NCBI RefSeq assembly: GCF_000003605.2
Contig: NW_003134355.1
Span: 97,490-119,061 of the forward strand
Direction: 5' to 3'
From: Saccoglossus kowalevskii
Taxonomy: Eukaryota; Hemichordata; Enteropneusta; Harrimaniidae
DNA: 21,572 bases
The notes under the pieces are model-generated. The model was not told the origin of the DNA and made no database searches. It saw nothing but the letters and a program-made list of their open reading frames with translations. The translations under genes and the position numbers were made by a program. Below, piece after piece: positions 1 to 9,719 of this stretch (its first letter is position 1; every line of letters starts with the position of its first letter).

Positions 1-276
1 AAGTTATTCAGTAACCTAGTATACCCAAGTTATTCAGTAACCCAGTATACTCAAGTCATTCAGTATCCCAGTATACCCAAGTTATTCAGTAACCCAGTAT
101 ACCCAAGTTATTCAGTAACCCAGTATACCCAAGTTATTCAGTAACCTAGTATACCCAAGTTATTCAGTAACCCAGTATACCCAAGTCATTCAGTATCCCA
201 GTATACCCAAGTTATTCAGTAACCCAGTATACCCAAGTCATTCAGTATCCCAGTATACCAATTTAATTCAGTAACC
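1..276. repeat. 26-bp minisatellite array, truncated by the window edge
   Basis: Ten contiguous 26-bp units fill positions 1-260, and a degenerate eleventh fades out near 276. Two variants alternate: one with AAGTTATTCAGTAACC and one with AAGTCATTCAGTATCC, both ending in CAGTATACCC. Units 1-4 match units 6-9 almost exactly, giving a 130-bp (five-unit) higher-order period. There are no spacers, so this is not a CRISPR array. It lies downstream of the last recognisable exon of the minus-strand gene and starts at base 1, so its true length is unknown. Confidence 0.95.
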
Positions 277-459
277 TGTTATTTTGAGGAGTAACAATAG
301 TACTTACTAAAAATGTACTGAATGTCTTATTACAAGCTCTGCAGAACCAGCAATTTGTATCCAAGGCAATAATTGGACTGTCGAATTCAGGCAACACCTG
401 TGGGTATTTGAAAACAGAGTATCATGACTATGTTCATTCATGTGAGCTTTCATTCATTT

Positions 460-826
460 TCAACTCTTTTTTTCACAGACAGCAAACCCATGTCCCATAT
501 AACCCAACACTCCCACAGCAAAAGTAACAACTTGTGCCAAAACACAATGGCAGAAATTTCTTGATTTCCTTTGTAATGCATCACTTGATTGCTGAGTATT
601 AATCTCTGGATTTGTTAGACCATCTATTTTGTCATTTTTGCAATTCATTCTAGAATCAGACACTGAGTATCTAGCATCTGTTTTTTCATCATTCACTACT
701 CTATGCGATGTTTGTGGATCTGATTTACTTTTCCCAAAATTCATTTGCTTGAGTTTCTTAGATTTATTACCAGGTGTCAAGAGATTCAAATTTACTTCTT
801 TTAGTTCTCAAATATACAGATGATTC
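460..826 (-). CDS. Candidate downstream exon with a duplicated exon head and an apparent frameshift
   Basis: An acceptor (polypyrimidine tract ending TTTAG) precedes base 826. The first ~14 codons read ESSVYLRTKRSKFES and match the head of the large exon at 3838 (GSSLYQRTKRSILES), in the same phase 0 that follows the donor at 1105. In this phase the frame stops at 769-767 after DTW. The neighbouring frame stays open to 460 and continues with lysine/serine-rich residues (TPGNKSKKLK), which resemble the next residues of the large exon (SPDENAKKIK). This suggests one extra base between about 787 and 770. Alternatives are a short terminal exon ending at 767, or a 56-nt exon using the donor-like CTG|GTAATA at 770. 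The function is unknown. The duplication is clear; the exon boundaries are not. Confidence 0.4.
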
Positions 827-1105
827 CTAAACAAAAACACAGTGTACTTTCAAATGAGTAAACTTACAATGTAAGATAGAAATATCTCCACTGTAGCTGA
901 GATGATGTTGTATATGATGAAAAATTAGTCAAACGTGGCAGTTACAACACATCACCACCATAGCTGTTTATAGGGATGTTGCTATGGGTACTGTGTCACT
1001 AGTTTGTTTATGTATTATTATTATGATTATTATGATATGTATAATGTTTCATACATAAAACATTGTAAACATTGTTATTGTTCTTATATACCCAAATATA
1101 CTTAC
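827..1105 (-). other. Intron between the repeat exon and the downstream candidate exon
   Basis: This 279-bp interval starts with a consensus donor (AGT|GTAAGT, intron G at 1105) and ends with a pyrimidine-rich acceptor TTTGTTTAG. Nothing else was recognised inside it. Confidence 0.65.
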
Positions 1106-3838
1106 ACTTCCAGCAACAGGCTCCTGAATCTTTGAGCCTTTTTCAGAATCAGTCACTATATTTCTAACATCTAAGGCTCTTTGTGGTGTTTTTGAGACAA
1201 GTCTGTTCTGCCTGATTAACTGATAATCATTTTCATATATCCCATCAGTCTGTTGCCATCCCAAATATCCAGCTTTTCGTCTATCATTATTCTCATAGTA
1301 CTTTCTCCAGGCTTCTCTCCAAATCCTCTCTTCTTCATCATCTTGAGACTTCCATTCTTCATATTTTCTCCATGCCTCTCGCCTATGCCATTCTTTCCAC
1401 TCTGCCAGGTAGGCTCTGTATCTAATATCATCTCTATCTTCTTCACATAATGCTCTCCATTCCTCGTCTGTACCATGCCAATCTGGGATATCAACCCTTT
1501 GTCCATAGTTTTGTTTTTCGTGCCATTTACGCCAATCCTCCCTGTCCATTTTTTCATAGTACATTTTCCAAGCTTTCTGCCTATCAGCCTCTTTCGCTGC
1601 CCAGTAAGATTCCCATGCTTGCTTTCTTTTTTCTTCTGGTGTATCCCAATATCCTTCATCTCGCCCTCGTTGGAATGAATTTCTTATTCGTTGTCTCTCC
1701 AAGTGTCTTGGGTGAAAACCTAGAGGTTCATCTCGATATCTGCCATCCCATTTTCTTGGGAGAAAACCAGGAGGTTCATTTTGATGTCTGTCATGCCATT
1801 CTCTTGGGGGAGGGCCAAGAGAATTATCCGGATATCTGGCATCCCATTCTCTTGGCTGTGGACCAGGAGGTTCATCTTTATGTCTGGCATCCCATTCCCC
1901 TGGGTGAGAACCAGGAGGATCATCTCGATTTCTGACAACCCATTCCCTTGGGTGAGGACCAGGAGGTTCATCATGATGTCTGCTATCCCATTCCCTTGGG
2001 TGAGGACCAGGAGGTTCATCTTGACGCATGTCATCCCATTCCCTTGGGTAAGGACCAGGAGGCTCATTTCGATTTCTGACATCCCATTCCCTTGGGTGAG
2101 GACCAGGAGGCTCATCTCTTTTTTTGACATCCCATTCCCTTGGGTGAGGACCAGAAGGTTTGTCTTGACGCATGTCATCCCATTCCCTTGGGTGAGAACC
2201 AGGAGGCTCATCTCGATTTCTGACATCCCATTCCCTTAGGTGAGAACCAAGAGGTTTGTCTTGACGCATGTCATCCCATTTCCTTGGGTGAGGACCAGGA
2301 GGTTCATCTTGATGTCTGCTATCCCATTCCCTTGGGTGAGAGCCAGGAGGTTCATCTTGACGCATGTCATCCCATTCCCTTAGGTGAGGACCAGGAGGCT
2401 CATCTCTTTTTCTGGCATCCCATTCCCTTGGGTGAGGACCAGGAGGTTTGTCTTGACGCATGTCATCCCATTCCCTTGGGTGAGAACCAGGAGGCTCATC
2501 TCGATTTCTGACATCCCATTCCCTTAGGTGAGGACCAAGAGGTTTGTCTTGACGCATGTCATCCCATTTCCTTGGGTGAGGACCAGGAGACTTATCTCGA
2601 TTTCTGACAACCCATTCCCTTGGGTGAGGACCAGGAGGTTTGTCTTGATGCATATCATTCCATTCTCTTGGGTGAGTTCCAGGTGGTCTATCGTGATGTC
2701 TGTCATCCCATTCTTTTAAGCGCGGACCAGGAGGTTCATCTTGATATCTGCCATCCCATTCCCTTATGTGAGGACCAGGACGTTCATCGTGATGTCTGAT
2801 ATCCCATTCCCTTGGGTGAGGACCAAGAGGTTCATCTTGATGTCTGGCAACCCATTCCTTTGGGGGAGGACCAGGAGGTTCATCTCGATGTATGGCATCC
2901 CATTCCCTTGGAGGAGGACCAGGAGGTTCATCTCGATGTCTGCCATCCCATTCCCTTGGGTGAAGACTATGAGGTACATTTTGATGCCTGTCATCCCATT
3001 CTCTTGGGTGAGGTCCAGGTGGTCTATTGTGATGTCTATCATTCCATGCTCTTGGTCGAGGACCAGGAGGTTCATCTCGATGTATGGCATTCCATTCCCT
3101 TGGGCGAGGACCAGGAGGTTCATCTCCATGTCTGGCATCCCATTCCCTTGGAGGAGGACCAGGAGGTTCATCTCCATGTCTGGCATGCCATCCCTTTGGG
3201 TGAGGACCAGGAGGTTCATCTAGATGTCTGGCATCCCATTCCCTTGGATGAAGACCAGGAGGCTCATCTAGATGTCTAGCATCCCATTTCTTTGGGGGAG
3301 GACCAGGAGGTTCATCTCGATGTCTGGCATGCCATCCCTTTGGGTGAGGACCAGGAGGTTCATCTAGATGTCTGGCATCCCATTCCCTTGGGTGAGGACC
3401 AGGAGGTTCATCTCCATGTCTGGCATCCCATTCCCTTGGAGGAGGACCAGGAGGTTCATCTCCATGTCTGGCATGCCATCCCTTTGGGTGAGGACCAGGA
3501 GGTTCATCTAGATGTCTATCATCCCATTCCCTTGGATGAAGACCAGGAGGTTCATCTAGATGTCTGGCATCCCATTCCCTTGGGGGAGGACCAGGAGGTT
3601 CATTCGATTCTCTGAGCTGTAGATGTTTCTCTTGAAGTCTCACATTCACTTCTCTTGGGCAAGGACCAGGACCAGGACCAGGAGGATCTATGTGATTATA
3701 ACATTCCTGACTTTGCCCAAATGTGGGAATAGGATTCACACCTTGAAGAACTGGCTTTATCTTCTTAGCATTTTCATCAGGAGAAATATTGCCAGATTCC
3801 AAAATACTTCTTTTTGTTCTCTGATATAAGGATGACCC
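1106..3838 (-). CDS. Large internal exon: 40 tandem 16-residue Pro-rich repeats plus a Trp/Tyr-rich helical region
   Basis: The exon is 2,733 bp (911 codons), open throughout and phase 0 at both ends. It is bounded by a T-rich acceptor (TTTTTTTAG at 3839) and a perfect GTAAGT donor (1105). Codons 1-79 are a linker with a KKIKP stretch and a PPGPGPGPCPRE segment. Codons 80 to about 719 are 40 repeats of consensus EPPGPHPREWDARHxD, in which Pro-Pro-Gly, the Arg/Lys and the Trp are nearly invariant. From about 720 to 870 comes a highly charged, probably helical stretch rich in Trp and Tyr, with recurring blocks such as EAWRKYYE and KAWKMYYEK. There are no membrane segments or signal peptide. PPGPPPR-like motifs are known ligands of WW domains and PPG-hydrophobic motifs of GYF domains, so a protein-interaction role, perhaps in RNA processing, is possible. 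YLPM1-like nuclear proteins share Q-rich, P-rich and WxxY-rich composition, but I see no homology good enough to name it. Confidence 0.75.
1683..3601 (-). repeat. 48-bp coding tandem repeat, about 40 copies
   Basis: The unit is exactly 48 bp (16 codons). Thirty-nine regular units occupy 3601-1730 and a degenerate fortieth reaches about 1683. No unit breaks the reading frame. A higher-order period of six units (288 bp) appears twice: units 1-4 match 7-10 (the latter with KKWDARH and KGWHARH variants), and units 22-25 match 28-31 (RKWDDMRQD, LREWDVRNRD, SHPREWDDMRQD). This indicates repeated unequal exchange or replication slippage. Confidence 0.97.
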
Positions 3839-6800
3839 CTAAAAAAACACAAAGTAAATTACATTTTAATAAACAATAACATTCAATAGATTATAAAGCA
3901 TTCTGAACAAAGTAACTGAGAGATCATGTGTCAAATAGACGGAGCACTAATGGTACAATGAAGTAGGTCTGATGGATCTATTGAATGGATGCAGAGAGGA
4001 CAAAGATTAAAAGAAGATGCAAAAAAACCAACATCACTCAATACAATGTGAAACAAGTAATTGTCAATGACATTTTCTCCGTCCAGTTTTTAGTTACTGT
4101 GTCAAATAAAAACAATGACAGATGTAGGTTATAATTAAATGTTGTAGGAGTATTCCGCATGTTAATATGTTACTCATCCAGCACTTTCTTGAGCAAAGTA
4201 TTAAAATAAAACATAACTGTGATATTTTGTATATCCTACTGTTATGTATTATCCTTGTTGCGGAACGAGGTTCACGCATGCGCATTAAAAATAAAGTTAT
4301 TTACGTTCATGACAGCTCAGAACTAGTCTTGTTGTTTGTGTTTCTCTGGCGAACTTTTGTGCAATATATCAATAACTAGTCAGCATTTTGAATTAAATTA
4401 CAATGCAGACGTGCATCAAAGCCATCATCTATAATATTCATAACAAGTTTGAATAAAATCCACAATGCGCAAAACATAATTGACAGCTCAAGCATGTTCA
4501 AGGGACACATAAAAATAAAACCATTACTCTACCAATTATTTGTAATCCTGATTTCAGTACAATATGCAAGCAAGTCATAAAGGGCATACACAAACCTTGT
4601 CACTAAAATGTTGGAATGGTTCCTTCTGAATTAAAATTGTACAATAACAATGTTAGTGTAATGACTTAAATCAGCAAAATTTGTTCAAATCACACAAAAA
4701 ATAACATGCACCTGTAACTCAACATGTATGATCATCACACCAACTTTGATCACAATCATCCTAGTCATGTCCAAGAAACAACTGCTGACATGCAACAATG
4801 ATGTTTTAGCTCTTTTCATCAAAATTGAATGTTGGTTGGCTGAATTAGATTGCATCACACACAAAAAATTGATGCTGACGTATGTTCATTTATACTATCT
4901 ATCTGTATGTACTAAGCAGTCTGCCATTTTTGTTTCGATCTTCAAACAAATAAAAAGGCATCTGTAAAACATGATGTAGTGTATGTGTGTAAAGCTTGAA
5001 TGAGATCGGGTAATGCATGACTGACTGAGATATGATTCCAAATTAATAGTCCCATGTTCTGTACAAGTCACATGTATATGTATACAAAAAGGCCTCATGC
5101 ATCATCAGTATGTTAATTTCAGTACAGTATTACTGACAAAATGTAATAATATAATACCACAGTCTTTGTGGAGGGACTGTGATAATACATAGAAACAGAT
5201 ATACAGAGAAACATGCATAGATACCGGTACCATAAAAACAAAATAAATTATCATTGGATTATTTTTGCTATAATGACATGACAGAATTCCCCTTAGAAAT
5301 GAGTCAGAACATGAAACAAATGATGCGATGTTTAATGTAGTTGTAGTCAATGGATGGCTCTAAAACAACATTTGTATTCATCAACTTGCTCTTGTAACCC
5401 AATATGCATGATCATGGTACAAGGATTTAGAGGAAATTACCCTGTTAATTTCTGAGAACATTTTCAAACATATTTTACAGAAAGCGATTTCAGAAAAATT
5501 CACCAAATTTGATGAATTAAGTCAAAATAAGATAATAATTCTATGGTACATCTCAGAGAAATGGTTCTGGACACTTATAATTTTAGCAAATTTGATTAAT
5601 ATGCATATGCTTGCACCAACAATATGTAAATATGTTTATATAAACTATCTGTGTCATTTTTGTTCATCAGATGAAGAGTGTTCACTAGAAGAGTATGTTT
5701 TGATGTAATATTTGTAAGTGCTTTTTTGTCTCGCCTGTTGGTCATTTTATTGTTACATATTTTCAATGTTAAGCGCACAGACTAAACATACTTAATGTTT
5801 TCACACTGAGCAATTAAGTTCCAATTAAAACAGTGACAATACAGAATGTGACAGATGACTTAGATAAGTTATATTGTACTCTGTTCAACCCTTGACTCTT
5901 TGACTGATTTAATAAAAACACAAACAAAATAACGTATAGCATATGTGACGAAGCATACAATGTACAAGAACTTAAATTCCTGTATTTTGTTAATACAAAA
6001 TGTAACAATATTTTTGAATATAATTTTTTTTAAAGACGCTGAAAATGAATGCTACAATATCACTCTCGCTTTCAGAACTAGTTTTCCACCAGGCACAGTC
6101 AGTGATGTATCCAAAATAAGCATATTTGAACGCCCGACATGCGAACATGTAACTGATGCAAATTCTGAGTACTTGTTACTTTGGACCATTAAAAAAGCCA
6201 TACTCGCTCTCTTATGCTTTGATAACATTACAAATATCTTCAGAAGTAATAACATGTAGTAACAACCAGAAAGAAGTGATCAACTGTAAGGATCAGCAGC
6301 CAGGATACTGCTGCCCTGATGGAACTCGTTGATAACCACTATCAGAATTTACTTGTATATAAATCAGTCAAATTTTACTACAGCATGATTAAGTTCTCAT
6401 TGTCAGGAATTAATATGAAATAATATTCCAACAAAAAAATGATACCATGTAATCACATGATCACTGTGCAAATAGAGAGGTGTAATTTTCGAAGAAACCG
6501 AAATAAGGCCACAGAAATAATGTTCGTGATACTATAAAAGGTTTGAATTCAATTTCCCAGTTAGTCTACTGTTGCGTGACCTAGATTTTTACTTCATAAC
6601 ATAACTTTTTAAAATCATTGTCAACGTTGTTTTGAAATATGGTACCCTGTTTCAGAGTTCACATACGGGAGAGTTGTGTTGTATTTTCTAAAGTCAAAGT
6701 GGTAGACAAACTATCTTTGCCAGATTTCATTAGCAGCTATCAGAGAATACCTATTCCAAAAATCACCATCGTGGAGCAGCTAGGAGTCTAGATCAACTCT

Positions 6801-6917
6801 CTAGACTAACCCCCAAATACCGATGTTTACTTAAGCATGAAAAAATCACAGAAACATAAAACACACTGTATTTCTTAACCCATCACTACAATTGTTTTTT
6901 CTAGTTGAATGCATGCT
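3839..6917. other. Left part of the large intron, no gene recognised
   Basis: About 3 kb of AT-rich sequence begins at the acceptor (AG at 3840-3839). I see no splice-bounded coding segment. A motif TGTAACnCAAnATGnATGATCAT occurs near 4710 and near 5390, hinting at an old dispersed repeat. The open frame at 5945-6259 has no recognisable homology. A short perfect inverted repeat (AGTCTAGA / TCTAGACT, 6785-6807) lies near the right end. Confidence 0.5.
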
Positions 6918-7335
6918 GAACAAATCTGAGAGAGGTCCACATGTAGTACCTATATATGTAATATCAAAGCAATTGCACTTGCGGTTTTTAACAAGAAGTC
7001 GAAAATATCACTTTTTACCAAAAATGTCAAAAATATTCACCAAAATTAGAGAATTAAAGATATCATTACAAAATGAACAAATCTGAGAGAGGTCCACATG
7101 TAGTACCTATATATGTAATATCAAAGCAATTGCACTTGCGGTTTTTAACAAGAAGTCGAAAATATCACTTTTTACCAAAAATGACAAAAATATTCACCAA
7201 AATTAGAGAATTGAAGATATCAACATGAAATGAACAAACCTAAGAGAGGTCTACCCAAGGTACATATACACCAAGTATCAAAGCATTCAGGCTTGTAGTT
7301 TTCAAGAAGAAGTCGAAAAAGTAAAACATTGACAC
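6918..7335 (+). repeat. 157-bp tandem core repeat, about 2.6 copies
   Basis: Units begin at 6918, 7075 and 7232 with GAACAAATCTGAGAGAGG or a close variant. The first two are nearly identical through CTTGCGGTTTTTAACAAGAA and AAAATATTCACCAAAATTAG. The third diverges and is cut short by the microsatellite-bearing tail. It is the core of element 1. Confidence 0.93.
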
Positions 7336-7374
7336 GAACGACGACGACGACGACTGACAATCACTCATATGATA

Positions 7375-7405
7375 AGCTCCGCTCGACAAAGTCGACAGCG
7401 GAGCT
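7375..7405 (+). repeat. Terminal hairpin of element 1
   Basis: Arms 7375-7383 (AGCTCCGCT) and 7397-7405 (AGCGGAGCT) are perfect inverted repeats, with a further inner pairing CGAC/GTCG around an AAA loop. The 3' arm runs directly into CTAAAAA. The arm's 12-mer GACAGCGGAGCT also occurs at 15924-15935. Confidence 0.9.
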
Positions 7406-7629
7406 AAAAAGAGGGACCAAGATGATCCAAGTAATTACATAGGGATAGCAGTTTCCAGTTGTGTAGGTAAAATGTAGCATAATTTATAACAGAATATATC
7501 AATTTACAGAAACAAATAATATAATAAATAATAATCAAGCAGGTTTCAGGAAAGAATACCGTACCACTGATCAAATCTTGTTTTAAAAACAATTGTTAAT
7601 AAATATCTTAAACAAAAAGGAAAACTATA
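7406..7629 (+). mobile_element. LINE-A, piece 1 (early reverse transcriptase domain)
   Basis: Plus-strand frames, with stops and shifts, encode the early RT region: DPSNYIGIAVSSCVGKM, then NNNQAGFRKEYRTTDQILF, then LNKYLKQKGK-like residues. The same order appears in the minus-strand copy at 20.0-19.7 kb. The reading breaks at 7629 where an inverted LINE fragment is inserted, and resumes at 8439 with the next RT block. The copy is clearly dead. Confidence 0.8.
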
Positions 7630-8438
7630 GTATATTTTATTTCGCACGAAATAATGCATTGAATTACCATATTTAAAAATTCTATACGACTATTTTTAAT
7701 TTCAATATTTTCACAGTCCATGAATGCATGAGATTCACTGCCAACAGACCCTAGATCACATAGTGTACAATTTTTTTCTTCTGGAGGTATTCCTTGATAT
7801 CTCAACTTTTCAATTGGAAGTGAATGAGCTGAAAATCTAAACCTAGTTAAGCTGGTTCGATGTTTCATATTTTTCATAAGGTCCAAGTATGGCTCAAATT
7901 TGAATGCTAATTTTAATTTGTTGTATGTTCGTAATTTGTTATTTTCTGCTTTTTGTAGACTTTGCAACCAAATATTTTCTACATACAATTGTTTTAACTT
8001 TGTTTTAAAATTTGAAATATCAATAACGAGTTTCAGTAATTTCAAGCAGTTTATTAATAAATGCTGTCCAAGTATTACCGGTACTATTTTTTTCTTGGTT
8101 GAAAGCAGAACACACCAATTTGTTACATTTATAATTCTTAAGTCTTTTCCAGAATTTCAGCATATGTGTGCAGAGTTCAATAATAATAGGGTAGCATCCC
8201 AACTCTGCTCTGACAGCATTATTGCTTGCTTTCTTATGTACACCCAAGACCTGCTTACAGAATTTGATGTGAAGCTGTTCAAATTGGGTTTTGTCACTAA
8301 ACAATTTTTCAATGAATGCTTAATTAGTCATAATACCACTTTGTTTTGTACAATTTAAAAGTGAAAGCACCCCATACTTCTGACCCATACATGATAATTG
8401 GTAACACTACTTTTAAAAAGATGAATGGCATTTTTGGG
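7630..8438 (-). mobile_element. LINE-B: inverted 3' fragment inserted in LINE-A
   Basis: The minus strand encodes a LINE C-terminal region. IIMYGSEVWG (near 8390) is followed by two open frames overlapping with a shift (8304-8020 and 8045-7608). They carry the post-RT region, RFRFSAHSLPIEK, and a C-terminal CCHC-like knuckle (CTLC...ESHAFMDC). Its 3' end has an AATAAA just before 7630. The LINE-A sequence at the two junctions, GGAAAACTATA (7619-7629) and GGAAATATATA (8439-8449), agrees at 9 of 11 bases and looks like a target-site duplication. It is 5'-truncated, degenerate and more diverged than the other LINE copies here. Confidence 0.8.
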
Positions 8439-8682
8439 GGAAATATATACTTGCTTTGTCGACTTCCAAAAAGCATTTGATAGTGTTTGGAGGAACAGAT
8501 TATGTTATAAATAACTAACCAATGGTATTGATGGGAAAATATACAATTTAATTAAGAACTTGTATGACAATACAAAAACATGCATTCGTTTCGGAAATAA
8601 AATTACACCTTTATTTGAGACAAGTAAAGGTGTAAGGCAGGGGTGTGTGATCAGTCCCAGTGCTCTCTACGTGTTGATTTGG
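8439..8682 (+). mobile_element. LINE-A, piece 2 (RT motif FVDFQKAFDS to GVRQGCVISP)
   Basis: The plus strand encodes CFVDFQKAFDSVWRN, the RT block holding the first catalytic Asp, then NLIKNLYDNTKTCIRFGN and GVRQGCVISP. It contains at least one in-frame stop. The exact right boundary is uncertain: an LYV-like remnant extends to about 8682 before unrelated sequence begins. Confidence 0.85.
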
Positions 8683-9495
8683 TAGGGCGGGCTGCCATGG
8701 TAAAATCATATGCCGCTAGGATAAATATCGCGCCGCTAGGGTAAAATTCTTCAGCGTCATGCTAAAATGACCAAATATAATCCTGCATAAGTATAAATTC
8801 AAAGTGTTTTAATACATTAGTGAGAGGTCGCATTTTACATGAACAAGAAAATGCACTAAGAAGGAAAAGCAAGCCGGAGTCGAAACAGGGTGTATCATGG
8901 ACTTGGTACAACATGCTCTGCAACAATTGAGTAATCGTCAACATCATTTTGGGGCGCAATTGAACTTCAAGTACTTTGCGTAACTTGATACGCGGCGATG
9001 CTGACATCAAGTGAGTGTTAACCAAAGTTTGATCCCAAGTCACGCACTGAACTGGCGCGTTACCTTAGCAACCCTTTTCTTTCACTCAACTTGTATGCAA
9101 CTCTGTTTTGGCTTTGAATATTTCAACATCGTTTACTTAATGTGCTGCTTTTCTAATAACGCAAATACATTTTAACTCACAAATACCATGAACGCAAAGA
9201 GTTAACTGAAAAACAACGTAATTTTTTAACATAAGTCAAGGCATTAGGTAAGCAATAGACTAGAGCAGTTGGGGCGATTAATTTGTTTTTGTAGTTTCAA
9301 TAAAAAAAAATCTTATCAATTTTTTGCATTGCCGGTGCATTTTACGATGAAAAATTGCCTTGAGGTTGCCAAGATTTACGCCGGGGAAACTTCCCAGATT
9401 GCATCTAAAGGCATCTAAATTTCAAAACTTTTTTCGGGGGAGGTCCCCCAGACTCTCCCTTGCTCGCCAGGCTAATTTTTAACCCGTGGAAAACA
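8683..9495. mobile_element. Unclassified ~0.8-kb insert splitting LINE-A
   Basis: Both sides are LINE-A RT sequence (ISPS..LYV on the left; SPILFNLYVND on the right), so this block is probably an insertion. It is richer in CpG than its flanks, has no coding homology I recognise, and contains a short G/C inverted repeat (GGGGGAGGTCCCCC, around 9436). A minus-strand frame at 9043-8762 is not recognised. Similar AGTCC-containing sequence at both junctions (8653 and 9499) could be a decayed target duplication. I see no terminal repeats that classify it. Confidence 0.5.
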
Positions 9496-9592
9496 CTGAG
9501 TCCAATACTTTTTAATCTGTATGTAAATGATTTAAATAGTACATTAGAAGATGATACTTCAGTAGACCAGGTTACATTAAATAATAACAAGC
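9496..9592 (+). mobile_element. LINE-A, piece 3 (SPILFNLYVND block)
   Basis: The plus strand encodes LSPILFNLYVNDLNS, then LEDDTSVDQVTLNN. This lines up with the minus-strand copy (SPTLFNLYVNDM, LEDRSLDQVTLH). It breaks just before the expected YADD block, which reappears at 10990, so element 2 sits inside the RT domain. Confidence 0.85.
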
Positions 9593-9719
9593 CATGCATA
9601 GCACAGTCCTGTTAGTTATCAAATTTAAGATATATAGTTTTGTTTACAGTAATATAGCTGGAATATAACCATGTCAGGAATATGATTTTTTAACATTAAA
9701 ATGATTGACATTTGTATCT

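Larger units (their letters stand above)
6918..7406 (+). mobile_element. Non-autonomous element 1 (HINE/'pearl'-like): core repeats, (CGA)n, terminal hairpin
   Basis: Two full 157-bp core units and one partial unit are followed by a (CGA)n microsatellite (7338-7354) and a hairpin with perfect 9-bp arms AGCTCCGCT / AGCGGAGCT, ending directly in CTAAAAA. Next comes LINE coding sequence (a K-G-D...DPSNY segment). This order matches Helentron-associated elements and bivalve 'pearl' elements as described in the literature; the family assignment is inference. No coding capacity is seen. The left end is not defined and may lie upstream of 6918. Confidence 0.6.

Noticed and set aside
1-276. CRISPR array
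   Set aside because: The repeats are contiguous with no spacers, and the window is animal DNA.
1720-3219. Second minus-strand frame encoding repeats such as MNLLVLTQGNGMPDIE
   Set aside because: It is broken into several pieces and has no splice-bounded continuity; a by-product of the 48-bp unit.
1683-3601. Collagen-like repeat (many PPG/GPP)
   Set aside because: Glycine is not at every third position; the period is 16 residues with a conserved Trp.
1781-3615. Long plus-strand frames through the 48-bp array (for example IPLGEDQEVHLDVWHP)
   Set aside because: They are shadows of the repeat in other frames. The minus frame alone is uninterrupted for 911 codons and has a matching acceptor, donor and phase.
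5945-6259. 104-codon plus-strand frame as a gene
   Set aside because: No recognisable domain, no splice or promoter support, and overlapping openness on the minus strand in an AT-rich intron.
6785-6807. Perfect 8-bp inverted repeat AGTCTAGA / TCTAGACT as a transposon end or attachment site
   Set aside because: Short, AT-rich and isolated; no target duplication or partner.
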